This document shows positions 1 to 11,910 of a stretch of 64,000 nt of DNA, piece by piece. The notes under the pieces were generated by a model. It was not told the DNA's origin and searched no databases. It saw only the letters and a program-made list of their open reading frames with translations. Source of the stretch: Beroe forskalii (taxonomy: Eukaryota; Ctenophora; Nuda; Beroida; Beroidae). The position numbers and the translations under genes are program-made. The DNA is taken from NCBI GenBank assembly GCA_011033025.1, contig WFMF01000117.1:394016-458015 (forward strand), in the 5' to 3' direction. Position 1 is the stretch's first letter; each line of letters opens with the position of its first letter.

Positions 1-1
1 G

Positions 2-3000
2 AGTGGCAAGGAGTCGTCGAGTGGGAAATTGAGGAAGACGGTCTCTGATCGGAATGCAACGGGAATGGAGAGTGATATCAGAGTCAGTCCCATTGAGGTG
101 AGATATAAGTGGTGTGAAAGATGGTGTATTTCAAGCAAATTTTGGGAGAGATTTGGGGTGCAATTATTTGCATTAATTATGAATTGTAGTAGTAGTGCAC
201 TGTTTTTAGTCTAATTCCGCATTCGATAACTGATACTTCAAAATTATTAGTTCTTTTTGAGTAGATCCAAGAACCGCTTCTTATTAAGTCTTTTCAGAAA
301 AAGTAATAATTATGAAGTATCATTTTGAGTTCAATCACCAGTAATAACTAATAACCAGTATAACGAGCACGTTTTTACTCTATTAAAGTGTTTAACTGAG
401 GCAAACCATCTCGCAAGCACTTAATCCGTCGTGAACTACCCACGGAAAATCTCACACATCTTCTGGAATAATGTCCACGTGTGCGCTGTAGTCATCCCTC
501 AGAAGTCTGAATTTGGAAATAAATCAACATAAAGTGGACCAGACCGCTTTAGTTTACGGAAACAGATTAGAAATGAATCAAGCTCTTCGTAGTTCACAGA
601 TTTTGCTGATATCATCAGTGTAGAGCTCAACAAAGATTTCACTGACATATCTCCCCTCAGATTTCACTGACAAATCTCACCACAGATTTCACTGAAATAT
701 CTCACCACAGATTTCTCTGAGATATTGACTCACCAAAGATTTCACTGACATATCTCACCTCAGATTTAACTGACATATCTCACAACAGATTTCACTGACC
801 TGTCTCACCACAGATTTAACTGACATATCTCACCACAGATTTCACTGATGGACGCAGCTCGACGGGCTAGTGCAAGCGGTCATCCTGGTCTCAATCAGAT
901 TCGTGGTCTGATATGCTGTAACCAGACCACATTGATACAGGTACAACACTCTTCTAGTGACAACGGCAAAGGAAGTTTATTTGGTTTAAAATACTCAAAT
1001 GATCTCGTTTGAATTGAATTTTAAAATCCAATGCTTTCTCCCCTCTTCGCACTTTTCAACTCTTTCTGTAAAACAGGTCAGTACAACTGCGCCAAGAAAG
1101 AAGAAGAGGCGTCAAACTGCCAAAACTAACGTGTAAGATACCTACTGCTTCCTTTCTTTGTACTGCACAGTGCACAGTATAGTCTAATATTCTTTTATAA
1201 TTCTTAAAATTCGTAAAATTCATAACTATTAAACTGATTTGCCTTCTGGTAATTTCTGCTCTTCAAATCAGCTCGGAAATCTATAAAAGGATAAAAGTTT
1301 GACTTTTACCTCATCAAGTATCGGCTTAGTTCACATCCGTGGGTAGCAGGTTTCATAGCTTAGCTGCTGTGACAGCAAGGAACCACTCGTTGATAGATCT
1401 TGATCAAACATCTCTTTGTGCTTCCAGTCGCTAACATAAATACTCAAAATAGATAATCCCCATTTCCCCATAATGAAAGACATAACTACACGACAACCTT
1501 TGAGGCATTTGTTAACCAGTTGCTCCCTCTCTGTGGTTTATTTCTTTGTACATTAAATAAAACCAAAGTCACACAAGAATCCATATTTAGGTGATTCCAG
1601 AGTGGATACAACCATTTTGTGCTATATCATAATTACTTTACAACGTTCGAATCGATATTAATAGCTCTTTTGCTTCAAACCGTTTGTTTTATTACCCTTT
1701 CGCTCGATAAATTTTATATTCCTGTATTTGTTTATTTGTTGGGTAACGTATGGGTTGAGATATCGAATTTTAACCGACAGTTATTCATTGCCCTTTTTCT
1801 CTTTTTGTGCCCCTTTGCTTTACACCTCCTCGGGACCAATGGCCAAGTCATGGATATGAAAATTTAGTAAAAAAGTCATATTCTGCCTGGAAAGTGGGAA
1901 AATTATTCCATATAACTATAGATCATGTGACACAAGACAAAATAGATCAATCAAACGATGTGTTATTGATGTTTAATACGATTATTATGTTTGAGTAGTT
2001 CTATTAAAAGTAATCTATAGTGTTTGACTCGTTAGTAGTGCTACTACTATTGACCAGTGACCACCTATGTGCTTCTTGCCGGTTTCTGCTTACATTTAAC
2101 TGAGAACATCAAAAGATACGGTACGTATATGTACCTGTGTCTAAACGCTACTTGGCTGACATTCAACCAATTCTAAGCATTGACATCATCGCTTCTAACT
2201 ATAAAACTATACTTCTATACGGGTTTGTTAACTTATTAGATATCTTCGGTGGCTGTACAAGTATACAGTACATTGACCAATGCCATACCCTACAGCTTAA
2301 CGATTTTAATTCTCATTGAAATACTATTTTAAACCACTATTAATAAGTTAATAGATTATAGATACACCATCTGTCTACTTTCATGACTCATGCAGTAGGT
2401 AAAAGATATGCCATACCTGCAATTAATGGTTACCTCTGTACCTCACCTCAGGGCTTCGTCAGAAGACAATATGGCCAGTTCGGAGCGTTCTGAGTCAGCC
2501 AATCAAGAGGTTTGTGACTTCTTCATTGACGGTTGATCTGACTACCGTGTCAATCTTTTCGCGCATTTGGAACAAAATTGAAACAATTATGAGACAAAAT
2601 GCTGGCATATTGCGAAAATGAGATAAATTGCTGACTTATTAAGGGAATGAAACGCTAAATAAGAAATATTGATGGAGTAACACATTGAACATATGTTATT
2701 TTGACGTCGCATTGGTAGTTTTTAAGCAACTTTGAAAGAAAAATCGGTTTTAGTTGTAGGATATATTAGCAAATTCCCTCATTTTTGTTGTAATTTCGCG
2801 GAAAAATCATATTATGGTACTATCGCTAACTATCCAACAATTGACCGAGAGTCAAATTGAAAATGCGCGCGTCGATTGCGACATTTATAGAATGTGACAC
2901 CTTAAATAATTGGAAGGCGCAATACGTGGACTCTAATGCAGTTTTTCATTGTTTGTCTCTAGTGCAACAACGCGCGCCGGCCGCGCGCGCTTGGATCGCA

Positions 3001-6000
3001 TCGGAGTCCGAATCGGCGCGCGGTTTTCTTTTCAGTGCACGTGCCATGCGGCTTTCATATCTCGATGTTATCATAATCTTGGTATCAAATAACCCCACCA
3101 AATCAAATGCTTACCTTCCATAGCATAGGTATACCTGTGATATTCTCACCTGACATGATTAAATCAATATCCGGTCATACGAGCTAATTACTGCGGGCCG
3201 CGGGGGACTTAACACTCCCGGGGTACTCCCGTAGGACTCCCCGAGCACTCACGGGGGACTCTGATTAACATTCTTTGAAATTATGGGTTTATAGCAATCA
3301 AACCAGAAAGTAGAACGAAGTAAAAAGGTTTATACATGACACTGCCATTCAAGTTAAATCTTGGTTGACTGTTTCTCTCTTTAACATAATCAAACACCCT
3401 ACAGCGATTAGTGCAAAAAATTGGAGCACTCCGAGGGCAAATTTTGGGCTAAAGTTGAAGGCATACTCGACCACAAATGAGGCAAGGATACCGCCTAGCC
3501 AGGCAAAGCCAGTGACAATTGATGTCATGTATGACCTGATTGCTGTTGGCACATACTCAGTCACGAGAACTACAGGTGCTGCACCCCGAGCTGCAGAAGC
3601 AGCATAGCTCAACATCAGAAAAGTGAGAATGTAGCTGTAACCGAGGCAGAAGTACATTGCAGCAGGGAGCAGCAATGTGAGAATTGCTGCACCCAGGAAT
3701 GTTTTCCTCCTCCCAATCCACTCCAAAAGGATTAACGTGGTAATCAGGCCCACTAGATCAAATGCATTGACAATGCCAAAGCTAAGAAGAGTTTTCTTGT
3801 CAAAGTGACATGATTTTTGGGCACTTATGTTTTGTCCTGTACAGTAGCCCTCATTCAATAATCGAGGAATGATGTATGCATAGAGGTAATGGCCAAAGCA
3901 TGTTGATATTCCCAGGATAATGATGAAAAGCATATTTTGCACGTTATCAGTTGCTTGCAGGATTCTACTCGTCTTAGTCAGTCCCATCTGATTGCCTGAT
4001 TGGGCTGTGGCATCGTCTTTCTTCAACTTAATTTCCACATTCCCTTTCCCATTCAGATTATACAGCTGTTTGATGGTTTTCTCAGCCTTTTCGACTTCTC
4101 CGTTGTGGTAATCAAATCTAGGAGACTCTCTGATACAAGCTAGAAAGACGATACATGGCGAAAAGACTATTGGGACAATCAGTGAAAGTCCCTCCATCCG
4201 AAATGCTCCATAACAAAGTAGGCTATCAAACCATTGACAGTAGTCCCCACACCCCAGGCTAAGGAGAAACCACATGTCGCCAGAGCTCTGTATCTCTTGG
4301 GTGAAACTTCCCCACTCAGCACCACGGCAGGAGGCGCACCCATCCCCATAAACAGTCCCATCACCAGTCTGAGTATCAAAAACTGCCAGTAAGCCTTTGT
4401 GAAAGAACAAAGAATGCCACAAAGAATAACCCCTGTAGCTCCGATGAGGGCTACTGGGCGACGACCAAACTTGTCCCCCAGAGGTGATGCCAGCCCAGAG
4501 GCGCACATCATGGTAAAGTTGGTGCTTGTATGGAGAACACTCAGAGACAAGGAATCCAGAGCCCATTCACATTTCAGTATGGGTCCTAAAAGAGTAAGTA
4601 GAAATACTTCTGCTCCCTGTAGACAGCTAAATAGAAAAGACCCAATCGTGTAGATTACTGTCCCACACCCAAACCCTGCACCCTCCAACGCATCGTTTAT
4701 GTCTTGCCGATCAATTAGTTCTTCAGTCTGCAAGCTTTCTGATTCATTAATCTCGTCACCATCTTCCTTGATCGCTCCATAATCTGTGTTGCTAATGCAC
4801 GGCTGTGTTACTGAACATTTGGTTCCCATCACTCGTTCTGTTGTGGTCAGTAAGCATGAGATGTCCTTCAATGTGCCTTAATAAAGATAACTTTTATACT
4901 TGCACAATTTCCACTGTCAGTATGAAAATCTAATTCAGCAACTAGCAAGTTAGGATAATAATAATATGGGAAAAATACTAACCAAACGATTCCTTTAAAC
5001 TTGATACATCATAGAAGCACTAGCTGTGTGTTTAGTGGGACAGGAGCTACATTACAAATTACACGCACTAAAATACTCGCAACATTATCATCTTACTTAT
5101 AATCTCGCGCTTTGTGCAGCGTTTGTGTCCTTCTATGTTGCTGCAATGGCCTTCTTTGCGCTGGGAATCCGGCCACTGATTTCAGAGTTATACTTATGAC
5201 AAACTATTCAATGTCCGAAGCCATTGGTCATTGGTTATGGTAATTAACATGATAATGAGTCATCGGATTAGGAATTGAGAATTATGATCTTTTCGACATA
5301 CAATTTCACTGCTATACTGCTTTGAAACTCATATCTCCAATTTCAGCGACTCCTCTCCTCTGCTGACGTCCGCTCCCCAACGGGCCTTCCTTCCGGCGGT
5401 AAATCTCGTCAGGAGCTTGGTGACGTCATCGCGTGACGTGACGTCAGGACGCGATATCATATCGCCGAGGAACCTCGACTCTACAACCGGTGGCAAGTTC
5501 GCAGGTGGGCGACATCTCATCTCACGACATTTCATCTCAGGACACTTCATCTCCCTGTCCTGACCCTAACCATAACCCTAACCCAAACGCTTACCCGGAC
5601 CCTAACCCAAACCCTAACCCTGACCCTAACCTAGACCCTTACCTTAGCGTAGAGCTTACATATTGCGAGATACAGTGTTGTGAGATGAAATGTCCGTTCC
5701 CCGCAGGTGACGATGAAATGCGGACTTGGTTACGACGGGAGTTGGAGGATGGGGTGGTGGTGGTTAATTCGTCACCCAAGCAACATGCCAGCGATCTCGA
5801 TACAACGGGACCCTTACCTTCTTCTAACGGTGAGGAAAATGGAATGTTTTCTGTTTGTTGGTACATATTACACTGTTGTTATACTATAGGTTATGACTAA
5901 AAATGATTTTTCCCATGTGACAGCGTTGTTGAATCGCAGAGGGTGCATTAGAACCAATTACCATACAGTTGTCAGTTATGCACAGGGTTTCCCCATGTCC

Positions 6001-9000
6001 TAGTAATCAGAAATTTTCTGATTTTCTGATTTTTCATGCCAGCGTTTGATCCACCTCAGAAAATGTTGCTTTCAGAAGTTTGAAACGAGGCCAATTTCAA
6101 GTTTAATTGCATGTTGATAACCTAAATTTTGGAGGCTTTATGATTAAAAATTGTTTTTCCCACATAACAGGATTTTATACTCGTATGTAGAGTCCACTAG
6201 AAGTAGAACCAAATTATCATATAGTTTAATAATGTACAGATTTCCCCCATGTCCAATATACCGGGAAGTATAATCGTAGCAAGATAGATGTGAACTTTTA
6301 TAAAAGAAACGGTTTAATTTTATCATGTTTTACTTTTATAACTTCATTGTCTCAAGAGTTAAGACTACACTGATAAATTTCTAATATCAATATTCGATAT
6401 TCAAAAATGAACATTCGATTTAGGTCCGATCTGGTCTATAAAATTATTAATCCTTAATCAACAAAGCAAATGAAAAATGTAGATCTAAATGATTTTATCA
6501 AGTTAATTACAACAATTTACTTACTACAATCACTTAATTCTTGAATTGATCAAATTCAACATTACAACAATACTACAATTTTCTAAATTAAAATACCTGC
6601 CATCCATCTAATAACTTAAAGATAAAATGTCCTGTCACATTTCAATGCCACATTTTAATGTGTATTTTCCTTTTCACGGACTGTCTTTGCACTCAAGTTT
6701 CCAGGAGTAGTTACACCCTCCACTTCTGCTATCAGTGTCATCCCTGAACACTTGAGTCAACCCCCCGTCAGACCAGCCGCTGCAGGAGTCTCTGTTGCCC
6801 TGGCACTGACTCGAGCCCTCCGTCTCTCTGAAACACACCCTGCAGACCTGAGGGCTGTTCCTGTTCTGGTTCTCTCTTTCTTCGACCAACCAGCTGTAGT
6901 TGCAACCCCCTCCCCGGTTGTCCGTATCGTCCCTGAATCCAAGCGTCCAGGCTGGATCACTGCTCCACCCACTGCACGAGTTCCTGCTATCCTGGCACTG
7001 GGAACTACCTTCCGTCTCTCTGAAGCACACTCTGTAATCACGCTTGATAGTCGGTGTGAATTGCTTGATGGACCACTGGTACTTGCAACCTCCGCCCCGA
7101 CTGTCCGTGTCATCTCTGAATCCAAGCGTCCAGGCTGGATTCGAACTCAACCCACTGCAGGTGTCCCTAGCTCCCTGACACTGGGAGCTTCCCTCAGATT
7201 CTAGGAAACATATCTGCATGCCATTCTGCCCGCACCCACTTGTTTCATAGCACTCCCTCGACTCCCCAGACTCTCCTTCACACTGAGCTCCTCCATTTGC
7301 TGGAGTTGGGTTTGTGCATGTCCTCTCCCTGACTTCCTGCCCACCTCCACAATCATTCGAGCACTCCGACCACTCCCCAAAGCTAGACCATCCACCGTCC
7401 ACTGGACAGGGGTCTGTGTTGCATTCTTGAGTGTCCATTGCGTCGCCAGCACAGGGGGCTCCACCGAATGCAGGGGGAGGGTTGTCACACGACCTCGTTC
7501 TGCTCTGTATTCCTCCTCCGCAAGAAGCCGAACATTCCGTCCACTCGGTGTATTCCGTCCACCCACCGTCCACTGGACAGGTGTGATTGCAGTCTTCTAA
7601 CTTGTCTTCTATCTTTAGACATTTCCTTTGCTCTCTCCTGCTTAACTTCCCCTCCTCTGACACACAGCCGATTGATGATTTAAAGCCTTTCTGCAGACAT
7701 TTTCGGTCGTATAGAGCTATCTTTATCGTCAACTCTGCAGCTTCTAATTTACAGTTACAAGCTGCTGTTGGTGAGGGTAGGAAACCAAGGGAAATAAGTG
7801 CAACTAACGCAAACATCATCATCTTGGTAATGGTTAATGACTATTGAATTTAATTCAGTGATGTTGAGAAGCGCTGAAAAGAAATTCTGAAAACGATTGA
7901 TCGTGGTAATTGAATGCGTCCTGCCCCTTTATACAGCGAAACGAAAGCTGTTAGTTGTGACTTGTGACTTTTGACATTTCATTTTCGATCATTATTCTTA
8001 ATTTGTTGAATTCGATCAATACAATCATTATTCATTACGAACAAAAATTATTGTTTCCTTCGTCTGCATCGTGAAACGAATGCGCTATAAACTAATTATT
8101 GTGACGGTAATATAGCTTTAGCCGTAGGGTAGCCTCTGCCTAGGCCTAGGCCAACCAATGGTCATGCGATTTAGATTTGGCATTTTTTCAAAGCAAATGA
8201 ACATTCCTATTTTTTGTTTTGACTTTTGGATTTTGACATGACATAGTCTGGGATTACTCGGTAAAAGCAATTTATTTGTTTATTTAAGACATTTTTCTTC
8301 ACTTTTTACTTTTGGTATGGCAGCATTTCCCCTGGGTTTATCATTCATTTCAAACGTGACAATTATATTTCATCACGCAGTGGACAGCGCCAAAAGCAAG
8401 GACAGTGGTTTCGAAACAACGAGGCAGTGCAAAACAAAAGCTCCCACCAGCTCTGCTGAACCGAACAAACGGGAACAAAACACCGAATCAGACGTTCAGG
8501 TAATCATAACCTTGGTATTAAAAGTGGCAGAAAGCCAATTAAACGGCAAAAACTGGTAGAGGTGTGCTACAAGTACAAGTATAAGTAAGCAGCTGTTTGA
8601 TATTCAAATTGAATTTATTCTGTCTCTTCATTTTATTCTTCAAACTGCCGCCGAATGTGGCACGTTTCACGTTTTCTAGCTCACAACATCCTCACTTACA
8701 ATACCCTGGTAGCAACCAGCCCAAGCGAGGGAGCAGACCACCAAGGAAAAGGAACAGCGGACCAACAAGCGGCGGCTCCGTAAGAAGATCAGCGCGGCAG
8801 TGGATGAAATCGAGACTACAGACAGCGAGGATGAGCTACAGCTGTCTGCAGCCCGGGCGGGGAGGTACCGCTTCACTTCGAGCAACAAACGAACCGGGGA
8901 TCCGTACAAGGACAAGTTCACCCTCAACTGGAAGGACGTGAGGCCGAACAAAGCATCGGAGTTACGGGCTAGGAACCCTTCTAATGTGGCTAACTTTAAA

Positions 9001-10115
9001 ATGAGATCTCCGTACAGGTCAGATGGTCGCAACGTTTGAGAGGGGTTGATTTTTGATAGAAAACTTTCGATTTTCATTCTTACTTGGTCAAATTTTGTCC
9101 TAAATGAAATCTAAATTTATTTTTATAGCCTGTGTCCATAGCTCCATACTGCTTTGAGTCATTCATTAAGCAGCAAATAACTGCATATTTTATTGCAACT
9201 GTTCCAAACTCACCACCTTGAAATTCGTCCACTTTTCTTTGATCAGGAGATCCGCCATCACTCCACCACTTGAAATTTACCCAATTTCCTTCGTTCAGGG
9301 GTTCAGCCAATACTGATTACTGAAGTTACCACCTCCAGTACCTTGAAATTTACCCATCTCCCTACAGGGGTTCCGCCACGACTGGAGGAGTCACCACTTC
9401 CACGACCTCCGTGAGCACCTTCACCCGAGAGCTGGAGTGTGTCCAGGAAAAGGCTGAGCTGCTGCAGGAGAAGCTGGCTGCGTTGGAGGAGCAACACGCC
9501 CAACAGACCAGGGAGCTAGAGCAGTTCAGGAACAGCAAGACAAACCTGGAGGATATGCTGGTCACCAAGTGGCAGAACCTCGAGAAGGAGAAGCAACAGG
9601 TAATGTTGGTACTAATGTATTTCAATGTAAGCCAGGAGGAATCAATGGCTTAATGACAGCCAGTTACCCCGTACCCCTTGTATGTGTATCACTTGTCGAA
9701 TGATTTAATAATGGCACTCCCTCGCCAGACGAGTGACACTTGACCACTCGTCATGCCCACATGACATTGAGAACACCACTGACGACTATTTTATTATCAA
9801 TTTAAACATGGTTCCATAATTTTTGTGAAATTCAGTGAAATTCAGTGAAATACATTCATCTACTCCACGTTTCAGACGGACGAGGAGCTAGCGAAGTACC
9901 GGCGCCTGCTCTCCGAAGAACGACAGAGTGCAGTGCGAGTACAGGGCCAGCTCGAAACCGAGGTAAAGATGCTCCAAAACCAGCTGGAATCCCAGAAACA
10001 ACAGATCTCCAACCAGAACAGCGTGATGTACGAACTGCAACACGTCATATCCTCGATACAGGAAAAACAGATGGAAGACATGAATCGGCGGAGTAAGGTC
10101 TGCAGTATACAATAG
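2..10115 (+). CDS. Multi-exon coiled-coil protein, 5' partial, function unknown
   Basis: I do not recognise this gene. Exons supported by GT-AG sites and matching phases are 2-97, 839-940, 1077-1132 and 2452-2509, then after a 5.9-kb intron 8381-8499, 8713-9017, 9368-9599 and 9876-10115 (stop). The phase from 2509 (0) to 8381 (entered in phase 1) does not match, so at least one exon between is unseen, or the two exon groups are separate genes. The first group is basic and Ser-rich with an RKKKRRQ cluster that could be a nuclear localisation signal. The second group has a charged helix (KEKEQRTNKRRLRKK), a short folded-looking stretch ending NWKDVRPNKASELRARN, a Thr/Ser linker and then a heptad-rich coiled coil (ELECVQEKAELLQEKLAALE onward) to the stop. 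A scaffold or centrosome/Golgi role would be typical of such a protein but is not shown. Confidence 0.55.
631..838 (+). repeat. 25-bp minisatellite built from the next exon's 3' splice site
   Basis: Eight units, mostly 25 bp (one is 28), each begin ATTTCACTGA or a close variant and end CTCACCACAG or a close variant. The last unit ends in the acceptor of the exon at 839, and that exon itself starts ATTTCACTGA. The array is therefore a tandem copy of the intron end plus the first ten bases of the exon. Confidence 0.85.
3173..3258. repeat. Short copy of the GC-rich GGGAGTACTCC-type repeat
   Basis: A small stretch of CCCGGGGTACTCCCG-like motifs preceded by GGTCATACGAGC and AATTACTGCGGG. The same lead-in precedes the larger arrays near 11428 and 13508, so this is a minor or decayed member of the same dispersed family. 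It lies in an intron of the coiled-coil gene. Confidence 0.55.
3349..4829 (-). CDS. MFS transporter, SVOP/SV2-like, single exon with one frame break
   Basis: A multi-pass membrane transporter of the major facilitator superfamily, closest in style to SVOP/SV2 and organic-ion carriers; substrate unknown. The N-terminal half has motif A (GDKFGRR) after the second membrane segment, then RLVMGLFMGMG and ending GWRDF. The C-terminal half has ESPRFDYHNGEVEKAEKTIK (the SVOP-type loop), the repeated motif (LEWIGRRKT) and further membrane helices. The two halves are in different frames joined at about 4185-4187, where the minus strand reads GACTTTCACTG; one missing T in the TTT run accounts for the break, so an assembly error or a recent mutation is likely. 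Length would be about 493 residues, normal for the family. Start taken at the ATG at 4829 (VMGTKCS), because the reading frame further upstream opens only with TTG. The gene is intronless and lies antisense in the large intron of the coiled-coil gene. Confidence 0.85.
5410..5456. promoter_or_regulatory. Cluster of TGACGT (CRE-like) motifs
   Basis: Within 45 bases there are TGACGTCA, GTGACGTGACGTCA and related matches in an otherwise AT-rich area. This resembles CREB/ATF binding sites, but no start site can be tied to it; it sits about 580 bases upstream of the minus-strand transporter's ATG. Confidence 0.3.
5562..5642 (+). repeat. Interstitial telomere-like repeat
   Basis: About 80 bases of degenerate CCCTAA/CCCTGA/CCCAAA hexamers (for example CCCTAACCCAAACCCTAACC). 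It resembles the animal telomere repeat TTAGGG on the other strand but is short, impure and surrounded by unique sequence, so it is an internal array, not a chromosome end. Confidence 0.7.
5895..6256 (+). repeat. Diverged direct duplication, about 245-bp spacing
   Basis: The segment beginning near 5895 (CTAAAAATGATTTTTCCCAT ... AGAACCAATTACCATA ... CCCCATGTCC) recurs near 6140 (TTAAAAATTGTTTTTCCCAC ... AGAACCAAATTATCATA ... CCCCATGTCC). No coding potential seen. Confidence 0.5.
6674..7822 (-). CDS. Secreted protein: two thrombospondin type 1 repeats and three tandem Cys-rich repeats
   Basis: A 382-residue single-exon protein. Residues 1-21 form a signal peptide ending PSPTAA. A short Cys-containing region follows, then two thrombospondin type 1 repeats (about 86-141 and 143-197) with WTEYTEWTECSASCGGG and WSSFGEWSECSNDCGGG cores. 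The C-terminal half is three copies of a roughly 60-residue unit, CF.E(S/T)EGSSQCQ ... CSG.S ... FRDDTD.R.GGC.Y.W, each with four cysteines; I do not recognise this unit. TSR proteins act in extracellular matrix, guidance or innate defence; which applies here is unknown. The gene has its own TATA box and lies antisense in the large intron of the coiled-coil gene. The three units are also very similar at DNA level, indicating recent duplication. Confidence 0.9.
   Translation of the reverse strand: MMMFALVALISLGFLPSPTAACNCKLEAAELTIKIALYDRKCLQKGFKSSIGCVSEEGKLSRREQRKCLKIEDKLEDCNHTCPVDGGWTEYTEWTECSASCGGGIQSRTRSCDNPPPAFGGAPCAGDAMDTQECNTDPCPVDGGWSSFGEWSECSNDCGGGQEVRERTCTNPTPANGGAQCEGESGESRECYETSGCGQNGMQICFLESEGSSQCQGARDTCSGLSSNPAWTLGFRDDTDSRGGGCKYQWSIKQFTPTIKRDYRVCFRETEGSSQCQDSRNSCSGWSSDPAWTLGFRDDTDNRGGGCNYSWLVEERENQNRNSPQVCRVCFRETEGSSQCQGNRDSCSGWSDGGLTQVFRDDTDSRSGGCNYSWKLECKDSP
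7925..7933 (-). promoter_or_regulatory. TATA box of the thrombospondin-repeat gene
   Basis: TATAAAGGG on the minus strand, about 105 bases upstream of the ATG at 7822. Spacing fits a short 5' UTR and supports an independent promoter for this nested gene. Confidence 0.6.
9247..9367 (+). repeat. Three imperfect copies of a 3' splice site and exon start
   Basis: The real acceptor at 9367 reads TTGAAATTTACCC ... CTACAG then GGGTTCCGCCACGACTGG. Upstream, TTGAAATTTACCC ... CGTTCAG then GGGTTCAGCCAATACTG ends at 9298, and TTGAAATTCGTCC ... TGATCAG then GAGATCCGCCATCACTCC ends at 9246. Each copy keeps a pyrimidine tract, a CAG and the exon's first bases. Confidence 0.75.
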
Positions 10116-11427
10116 CATCCGATCTCTGGTCCATTCTATCATAATTTATTTTGCCTGATGAATTCGGCAGAAGAAACTGTGCCCGTATCAGACTGTATTG
10201 AAGTTGAACTGCAATTATTGTTTCAATGCGCATGAAATGCTATGGACCAATATTTGAATTATATTTTTGCCAAAACTGTTCAGACAAAGATAAAAACCGG
10301 TGAATTGACATTTAATGGGCAGCAGCACATCCATGATGCTCATGTGATGGTTGATCAGCTGCTTAGCTGTAATTCAGTAATTTGATCAGAATCAAAATTA
10401 AAATGCTAAAAATGTTGAATTAATGTTATTTTTATAACATTAACTTCTAATAAGTATAACGCCTGGACTTTGACGCTGTTGACCATATATTCAGATTCTC
10501 CTCCAATCCCCTTACTGAAGGTTGAGGACCGTATGCTTGCGGACATCAAAAGGTCCGTTGTCAATCCTGTCAGATTTGATATTAAATGTGTCAGACAGTC
10601 AGCTAACTTCTGTGGAAAAACACCTAATCATGATTATGTCAACCTTAGAGTTAGAGTAAGAATGTTGTCTCATTATGATTATGATGGCCATTTTGCAGTG
10701 TTGTTTCCAACGGAATTTAGAACATAACTTTATAATATCATTATTTTGACTCTTAATTTACCTTATCAGAGGACGTTTTGTGTTAAAGCTGTCTAAAAGG
10801 CTTATAATCATAATAAGCTCATCATAAAAATCTGTTATCTGGATCTTCATAAAATTTCCTTAAAAAATTGAAAAATGTGATAGCGAAGCAATTTACTGTT
10901 TTAGTTTACTTTAAACGTTCTGTTGTTTTTCCATGGCTCTGAATACTTAACAATTTGTCAATGTTTATTCGTTATTGATGATATATTTTAAGGAATTCCT
11001 CATTCAGAATGTTTGATGATGGAATTCATTGGCTTATTGCTTATAAAAGGCCTCTAAGTTATTTACTGGCATATATAATACCTCACAATTGAAAATCCTA
11101 TTGATTAATGCCAAGGATTGAAATGTTCATTAAGAAGTAGAAGTTTGTTGCCAGACGTTGTCTTAGTAAGACTCTGCGCGCAGACTCAGAGTCTATAAGA
11201 ATAAGTTTTTAAAGTTAAACAGAATTATTTCATTTAATGAGGTCACTATCAGACAAATATTGGCAAGAACGTTTAACTGATACGAGTACTGACAGTGACT
11301 ACTGGGCAGTATTTTCATAAGAAACTTTGAAAAGTCATGAGATTATCGTAATATCGTGGTTTGTGTTGACAGAAAATAACCGCCCCGGAAGTGGAATACA
11401 ATGTCAACATCTGTAATCAATTGGTCA
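10116..11427. other. No gene seen
   Basis: AT-rich sequence without long reading frames, splice-like exons or recognisable elements; a short frame at 10470-10727 shows no family features. Confidence 0.6.
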
Positions 11428-11566
11428 TAGTCATACGATCGAATAACTGTGGGAGACTCCCGAGAGTCCTGCGGGAGACTCCCGGGAGTCCTGCGGGAGA
11501 CTCCCGGGAGTACTGCGGGAGACCCAAACCCACCCTCCGGGAGTCCTTGTGCGGGAGAGCCCCCCT
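11428..11566 (-). repeat. GC-rich minisatellite, middle copy
   Basis: Tandem GAGACTCCCGGGAGTCCTGC-type units of about 27 bp, preceded by GTCATACGATCGAATAACTG. This lead-in matches those of the copies at 3173 and 13508. Confidence 0.75.
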
Positions 11567-11910
11567 GTAAAATTGACTTTTGAAGATTTACAATTATCGA
11601 TCATTTTAATCGTAATGTCAAGCAATTTCATCCGGTAAGATAGATACATTTTTGTGGAATTCAGATACTCAAAGTCAATTATTTCAACTCTATGTTAACG
11701 TTTGTCGTTTAATTTATTCTCATTTGAATTTGAAAATTGATTGTCGAAGTTTAAAAAAGCTTAAATTAAGACCGCTTTAAAAATACTTAACAGACTGCTT
11801 CAAAACCGCCGTTTTACGATCCGTCGTACTATGAGTAATACTAATAGTATAACGAATTAGATCATATTTGTGATCAATTCTTGATTTATTTTTAATTTTG
11901 ATTAGATCAC

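Noticed and set aside
5562..5642. Chromosome end (telomere)
   Set aside because: Short, impure, and flanked by unique sequence and genes on both sides.
5490..5900. 136-codon ORF with PDPNPNPN repeats
   Set aside because: It is a translation of the telomere-like hexamer array.
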